Origin: CAYYHA01 sp964471535
GTDB taxonomy: Bacteria; Myxococcota; Myxococcia; SLRQ01
NCBI GenBank assembly: GCA_964471535.1
Contig: CAYYHA010000160.1
Location: 1-9,638, forward strand
Length of the DNA stretch: 9,638 nucleotides
Direction: 5' to 3'
Shown: piece by piece, positions 5,992 to 9,638 of the stretch
Layout: each line of letters opens with the position of its first letter
How positions within the stretch are numbered: position 1 is the first letter of the stretch
The notes under the pieces: model-generated
Databases searched by the model: none
Told to the model about the DNA's origin: nothing
The model's input: only the letters and a program-made list of their open reading frames with translations
Translations under genes and position numbers: made by a program

Positions 5992-7692
5992 GTGGAGACC
6001 CACGAGCGCGCGATCATCATCCAGAGCGACGGATCCCTTCTCGTCGACGTGCATGCGCCGGGATACGAGGCGGCGCGGGAGGCGCTTTCCATGTTCGCGC
6101 ACCTCGAGAAGGCGCCCGAGCACCTGCACACCTACCGCATCACCCCCGTGAGCCTGTGGAACGCGGCGGCGGCAGGGGCGACGGCCGAGGAGGTGCTCGC
6201 CGCCCTGCGCGAGAACGCCCGCTACGGCCTCCCCGAGACGGTGGCCAAGCAGGTGGTCGAGCAGATGGGGCGCTGGGGGAGGCTGGTGCTCGAGCCGAGC
6301 GAGGCGCCGGAGTGGTTGTGGCTGAGAGCGGGCGATCCGGTGGTCGAGGCGGCGCTCGGTCGCTACAGCGCCGTCGCCGAGCTCGTTCGCCCGGACGGTG
6401 AGGGGCGCTTTCGGGTGCCCCGCGCCCACCGGGGGACGCTCAAGCAGCTTCTGGCCCGCCTCGGCTACCCGGTGCTCGACCGCGCCGGGTACGCCGACGG
6501 GGCGCCGCTCTCGGTGGCGCTGCGGGAGACGACGCGCGCCGGGCACCCTTTCGCCCTTCGCCCCTACCAGCGCGAGGCGGTGGAGGCCTTTCTCGCCGGG
6601 GGCCGCGGCGATGCGATGGGCGGGCACGGGGTGGTGGTGCTCCCCTGCGGCGGGGGCAAGACGGTGGTCGCCATCGGGGCCATGGCCGCCCTCGGCATGC
6701 GCACGCTCATCCTCGCCACGGGCACGACGGCGGTGCGCCAGTGGATCGCCGAGATCCTGGACAAGACCACCTTGAGCGAGGAGGAGGTCGGCGAGTACAG
6801 CGGGCAGCGCAAGGCGATCCGCCCGGTCACCGTGGCGACCTACCAGATCGCCACCCGCAGCGCCCACCGGAGCCTCTTCGAGAGCGAGGACTTCGGTTTC
6901 ATCGTCTACGACGAGGTGCACATGCTCCCGGCGCCGCTCTTCTCCACCACCGCCGACCTGCAGGCGCGCCGGCGCCTGGGCCTGACCGCCACCTTGGTGC
7001 GCGAGGACGGGAAGGAGGCGGAGGTCTTCTCCCTCATCGGGCCCAAGCGCTACGAGGTCCCCTGGCGGCTCCTCGAGCGGGACGGCTTCGTGGCCGAGGC
7101 GGAGTGCGTGGAGATCCGCATCCCGCCGTCCGAGGCCCTGCTCTCGAAGGTGCTCCTCGCCCAGGGGCAGGATCGCTACCGCATCCCCGCCGAGTACCAT
7201 GTGAAGGATCGGGTGGTCCGCTCGCTGGTCGCAGAGCACCGCGGCGAGCGCATCCTCGTGATCGGGCAGTACCTGGATCAGCTCGAGCGCATCGCCACGC
7301 GCCTTGGTGCCCCACTGCTCACCGGTGAGACGCCGCAGGATGCCCGCGACCGGCTCTTCGGCGAGTTCAAGGCGGGCACCGTCCCCGTGCTCGTGGTCTC
7401 GCGGATCGCCAACTTCTCGGTGGACCTGCCCGACGCGTCGGTGCTCATCCAGGTCAGCGGGCTCTTCGGCTCGCGGCAGGAGGAGGCGCAGCGCCTCGGC
7501 CGGGTCCTGCGCCCCAAGCCCGACGGCCGGCCGGCGCGCTTCTACACCCTGGTCACCGCCGACACCCCCGACCAGGACTTCGCGCTGCGCCGCCAGCGCT
7601 TCCTCACCGAGCAGGGGTATCGCTACCGTATCGAGACCTGGTCCGCCTCGGGGCGGCGCCGGCCGGCGGTGCCGGAGGCGAGCCTTGGCTAG
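5992..7692 (+). CDS. xpb: Bacterial XPB-type DNA helicase (superfamily 2)
   Basis: This 566-residue protein has the full layout of bacterial XPB (ERCC3-like) 3'-to-5' helicases. Residues about 7-95 are the N-terminal helicase-associated module (IIIQSDGSLLVDV, then HLHTYRIT at 44-51). The Walker A is CGGGKT (219-224), the DEAH-like box is DEVH (307-310), and the TATLVRED segment carries the XPB RED motif at 337-339. Motif VI is QRLGRVLRP (500-508). In eukaryotes XPB opens DNA in TFIIH during transcription and nucleotide excision repair; mycobacterial XPB is an ATP-dependent helicase. A repair or DNA-unwinding role is likely here, but bacteria generally rely on UvrABC. The GTG start is preceded by AGGGGG at a six-base spacing. 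The gene overlaps its downstream partner by eight bases. All catalytic motifs look intact. Confidence 0.95.
   Translation: METHERAIIIQSDGSLLVDVHAPGYEAAREALSMFAHLEKAPEHLHTYRITPVSLWNAAAAGATAEEVLAALRENARYGLPETVAKQVVEQMGRWGRLVLEPSEAPEWLWLRAGDPVVEAALGRYSAVAELVRPDGEGRFRVPRAHRGTLKQLLARLGYPVLDRAGYADGAPLSVALRETTRAGHPFALRPYQREAVEAFLAGGRGDAMGGHGVVVLPCGGGKTVVAIGAMAALGMRTLILATGTTAVRQWIAEILDKTTLSEEEVGEYSGQRKAIRPVTVATYQIATRSAHRSLFESEDFGFIVYDEVHMLPAPLFSTTADLQARRRLGLTATLVREDGKEAEVFSLIGPKRYEVPWRLLERDGFVAEAECVEIRIPPSEALLSKVLLAQGQDRYRIPAEYHVKDRVVRSLVAEHRGERILVIGQYLDQLERIATRLGAPLLTGETPQDARDRLFGEFKAGTVPVLVVSRIANFSVDLPDASVLIQVSGLFGSRQEEAQRLGRVLRPKPDGRPARFYTLVTADTPDQDFALRRQRFLTEQGYRYRIETWSASGRRRPAVPEASLG
7674..7692 (+). 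promoter_or_regulatory. Ribosome binding site and stop/start overlap coupling XPB to its partner
   Basis: GGAGG at 7674-7678 lies inside the last XPB codons, six bases before a TTG at 7685. That TTG frame overlaps the XPB TAG stop (7690-7692) by eight bases. This arrangement selects TTG 7685 over the GTG codons at 7700 and 7739, which lack a binding site at the right distance, and implies translational coupling. Confidence 0.7.
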
Positions 7693-9139
7693 CCGCGCCG
7701 TGGTCTCCTGGGGGCAGAGGCTCCTGGGCGGCGGCCGCGTGGAGACGCCGGCGCAGCGGTTGGGCCGGCTGCCGGCGGGGCGCCGCCGCTTTCTCGCCCG
7801 CATCACCGGCGCCCCCCACGCCGATGCCGCCTCCCTCGTCGATCACCTCTCGCGGCCCGAGGTGGTCGCCACCCTCGCCGAGCGCCTCGACGGCCCCGCG
7901 CTTCGGGCGGCGCGGCTCTTCGTGGAGGCGGCCGAGCCCGTCTCCCGCGCCGTCTTCGAGGCCGAGGTCGCCCGCCGCTTCGGCGAGGGGGACGAGGCCG
8001 GCGCGCTCCTCGGGGCCCTCGAGGCGAGCGGGCTGCTCTTTCGCCAGACGTGGACCGGCGGGGCCGAGGTGCTGGGCCTGGTGCCGCCGCTTGCCCAGGC
8101 GCTTCGCCCCTACCTGTGGCTGCTCGGCGATACGCGGGCGCCCGAGGCGCTGCCCCTCGAAGCCGGGGCAGAGCGGGCCTCGCCGGGGTTGACCTCGCTG
8201 CGCGAGCTGGCGCGGGTGCTCGCGGCCGTGCTCGCCGGGCCGCCGCGGCTCCTCCCGGACGGGCGGGTGCACGGCGGCGATCTGGAGCGGCTCCGGGAGG
8301 AGCGGCTGCCCCTTGCGGGGAGCACCGAGACGGTGGCGGCCCACGTGGAGCGCCTCTTCGAGCTGGGCCTCGTGGTGGGCGCCGGCGCGCGGGCGAGGTG
8401 CCGCTACGATCGCGCCGTCGCCTTCTTCGATCTGGCGCCGGCCGCCCGCCTGCCGCTGCTCCTCGCCAGCGATCCCGAGGCGGACGGCCGCCGCCCGCGG
8501 CCGCCCGGGCGCCTCTCCCCCCGGGATGCGCGGGCGCTCGTGGTGGCCGCGCTGATGGAGCTTCCCGCGGGCACCTGGGCCCACCGCGCGGCGCTGGCGG
8601 CGGCGGTGCGGGCTCGGGTCCTCGCGAGCGACACCTTGAGCCCCTATGCCGATGCGCAAGCGGCGAGCGAAGAGGCCGAGCGCTCGGTGCGCCGGGCCCT
8701 CGGTGCGCTCGCCCCCGCGCTCGAGCGCTCGGGGCCCGAGGGGGAATGGCTGCGCCTGCCCACCGCCGAGCCCGGAGAGGCGGAGGCGGGGTGGGTGGTG
8801 CAGCCGACGCTGGAGATCGTCGTCCCCCCCGAGGTGCTCTGTGGCGAGGTGGTGCGCCTGGCCGCCGTGGCCGACCTGAAGCGCGCCGACGTGGTGGATA
8901 CCTTTCTGCTCGGTCCCGATTCCGTCGCGAGGGCCGTGGCCCTCGGCCTCGATGGGGCGGCGATCCTCGGCATCCTCTCCCGGAGCGCCGCCGTGCCCCT
9001 CCCCGAGTCGCTGCCGGCGCAGGTCGAGGGCTGGGTGCGCAGCGCCGAGGCGGCGGGCCCGGGCCCGGAGGCGGCTGCCGTGCCGATGCACCGGCAGCCG
9101 CGGGCGCCGCGCCTTCCCCGGGGCCCAAGGCGGCGCTAG
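7685..9139 (+). CDS. Helicase-associated domain protein, partner of XPB
   Basis: This 484-residue protein starts at TTG 7685 (GGAGG six bases upstream) and overlaps XPB by eight bases. The first two thirds are Ala/Leu/Arg-rich and helical, suggesting winged-helix repeats, with no recognisable active site. Residues about 369-452 (WVVQPTLEIVVPP, then ADLKRADVVDTF at 396-407) match the helicase-associated module (Helicase_C_3 type) also present at the N-terminus of XPB. The C-terminus is very basic (PRAPRLPRGPRRR) and could touch DNA. Similar proteins sit next to XPB in other bacteria; I recall the Rv0861c/Rv0862c pair in Mycobacterium. I infer that it binds XPB or its DNA substrate. It shows no nuclease motif and is not Bax1, the nuclease partner of archaeal XPB. 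The frame is also open back to 7304, but that part overlaps XPB and is not used. Confidence 0.87.
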   Translation: MASRAVVSWGQRLLGGGRVETPAQRLGRLPAGRRRFLARITGAPHADAASLVDHLSRPEVVATLAERLDGPALRAARLFVEAAEPVSRAVFEAEVARRFGEGDEAGALLGALEASGLLFRQTWTGGAEVLGLVPPLAQALRPYLWLLGDTRAPEALPLEAGAERASPGLTSLRELARVLAAVLAGPPRLLPDGRVHGGDLERLREERLPLAGSTETVAAHVERLFELGLVVGAGARARCRYDRAVAFFDLAPAARLPLLLASDPEADGRRPRPPGRLSPRDARALVVAALMELPAGTWAHRAALAAAVRARVLASDTLSPYADAQAASEEAERSVRRALGALAPALERSGPEGEWLRLPTAEPGEAEAGWVVQPTLEIVVPPEVLCGEVVRLAAVADLKRADVVDTFLLGPDSVARAVALGLDGAAILGILSRSAAVPLPESLPAQVEGWVRSAEAAGPGPEAAAVPMHRQPRAPRLPRGPRRR

Positions 9140-9291
9140 AGCGGCCCGGTGGCTCGATTCCGCTGCGAGGCCCTCGCCCGCCTCGGGGCGGCGTAGCCGC
9201 GCCGCCCGCCGCCGGTGCCGCACCGGGCGGTCCGGGCGGGGTGGTCCGAGGGGATTGCTCGCCGGCGGCGGCTGTCCCACCCTCTTCGTCG
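9140..9291. other. Intergenic stretch with two tandem G+C hairpins
   Basis: GGGCGGCG (9186-9193) with CGCCGCCC (9200-9207) gives an 8-bp stem with a six-base loop. CCGGTG (9212-9217) with CACCGG (9221-9226) gives a 6-bp stem with a three-base loop. They lie 45-90 bp after the XPB partner's stop. No T-run follows either, so they may be Rho-assisted 3' ends or processing signals of the XPB operon. No clear promoter for the haemoglobin gene is visible. Confidence 0.35.
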
Positions 9292-9638
9292 ATGGAAAGG
9301 CTGTGGGATCTCATCGGGCCCGACGAGGCGGCGCGCCGCGCTCGCCTGCGCGCCGTGGTCGAGGACTTCTACCGCCACGTCATCGACGATCCCATGATCG
9401 GCTTTCTGTTCACCGGGGTCTCCATCGAACGCCTCGTCGAGCTCGAGGTGCAGCTCGCAGCGCGTCTCTTCGGGGCAGACGTCCCCTACGAGGGGCGCCC
9501 CATGCGCGAGGCGCACGCCGCCTCGCCCATTCGGTGGGGCCATTTCACCCGCCGCCAGCGCCTCCTCGAGGAGGCCATGGCGCGCGCCGATCTGCCGGAA
9601 CCCGTGCGCCGCGCCTGGCTCGAGCACAACGAACGCCT
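9292..9638 (+). CDS. Truncated haemoglobin (2-on-2 globin), 3' end missing
   Basis: The frame from the ATG at 9292 encodes 115 residues and runs off the window. FYRHVIDDPMIGFLF (26-40) matches the B helix and BC region of truncated haemoglobins, with Tyr27 at the likely B10 ligand-stabilising position. GRPMREAHAASPI (68-80) is the F-helix region, with His75 as the probable proximal haem ligand. The remaining residues to LEHNER fit the G and H helices, so only the end of the last helix seems to be missing. Such globins bind oxygen or nitric oxide in the cytoplasm and often detoxify NO; the ligand here is not known. The start lacks a clear Shine-Dalgarno. A GTG at 9241 is in frame but would add a non-globin-like leader. 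It follows the XPB pair by 152 bp and may have its own promoter. Confidence 0.88.
   Translation, partial: MERLWDLIGPDEAARRARLRAVVEDFYRHVIDDPMIGFLFTGVSIERLVELEVQLAARLFGADVPYEGRPMREAHAASPIRWGHFTRRQRLLEEAMARADLPEPVRRAWLEHNER

Noticed and set aside
5971..7806. 611-codon minus-strand open frame opposite XPB
   Set aside because: Antisense shadow of a gene with complete helicase motifs.
7604..9314. Two minus-strand open frames of over 500 codons opposite the XPB partner
   Set aside because: Arg/Pro/Gly-rich shadows. The plus-strand frame has a recognisable domain, a ribosome binding site and operon context.

Overview
The window is about 70% G+C with strong G/C at third codon positions. Together with a class II c-type cytochrome, a sigma-54 enhancer-binding response regulator, a secreted protein with a TolB-N-like domain and a bacterial XPB helicase, this suggests a Myxococcota/deltaproteobacterial chromosome. 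The phylum is an inference from gene content; no rRNA or marker gene is present. I see no tRNA or rRNA gene, CRISPR array, transposase or phage gene, so this looks like chromosomal housekeeping and regulatory DNA.

Layout. Positions 1-58 may hold the start of a minus-strand gene cut by the window edge. Positions 290-868 read as one lipoprotein-type cytochrome c gene interrupted by two in-frame TAG codons; the haem domain (about 488-868) is open. A clear intrinsic terminator at 927-970 ends a leftward two-CBS-domain gene (1095-1502). That gene is divergent from a rightward NtrC-type response regulator (1761-3230). The 258 bp between them holds a 7-bp inverted repeat and a sigma-54-like -24/-12 element. 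A small receiver-like protein lacking the phospho-Asp and the conserved Lys follows (3390-3773). Next comes a stand-alone HD hydrolase of the SpoT/Mesh1 type (3981-4604), which converges with 5 bp to spare on a leftward secreted protein (4610-5914). A 77-bp divergent spacer then leads to a bacterial XPB-type helicase (5992-7692), an overlapping helicase-associated partner (7685-9139), and the start of a truncated haemoglobin running off the window (9292 onward).

How the genes relate. XPB and its partner are plainly one translationally coupled unit, and the partner's C-terminal module appears to be a relative of XPB's own N-terminal module. The response regulator, the phosphorylation-incompetent receiver and the CBS protein form a plausible signalling cluster with no histidine kinase in view. 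The HD protein could lower (p)ppGpp or a related nucleotide. No wholly unknown multi-gene system is evident. The points most worth a second look are the doubly amber-interrupted cytochrome, the pseudo-receiver beside the enhancer-binding protein, the candidate autoregulatory sigma-54 architecture and the shared module in the XPB pair.
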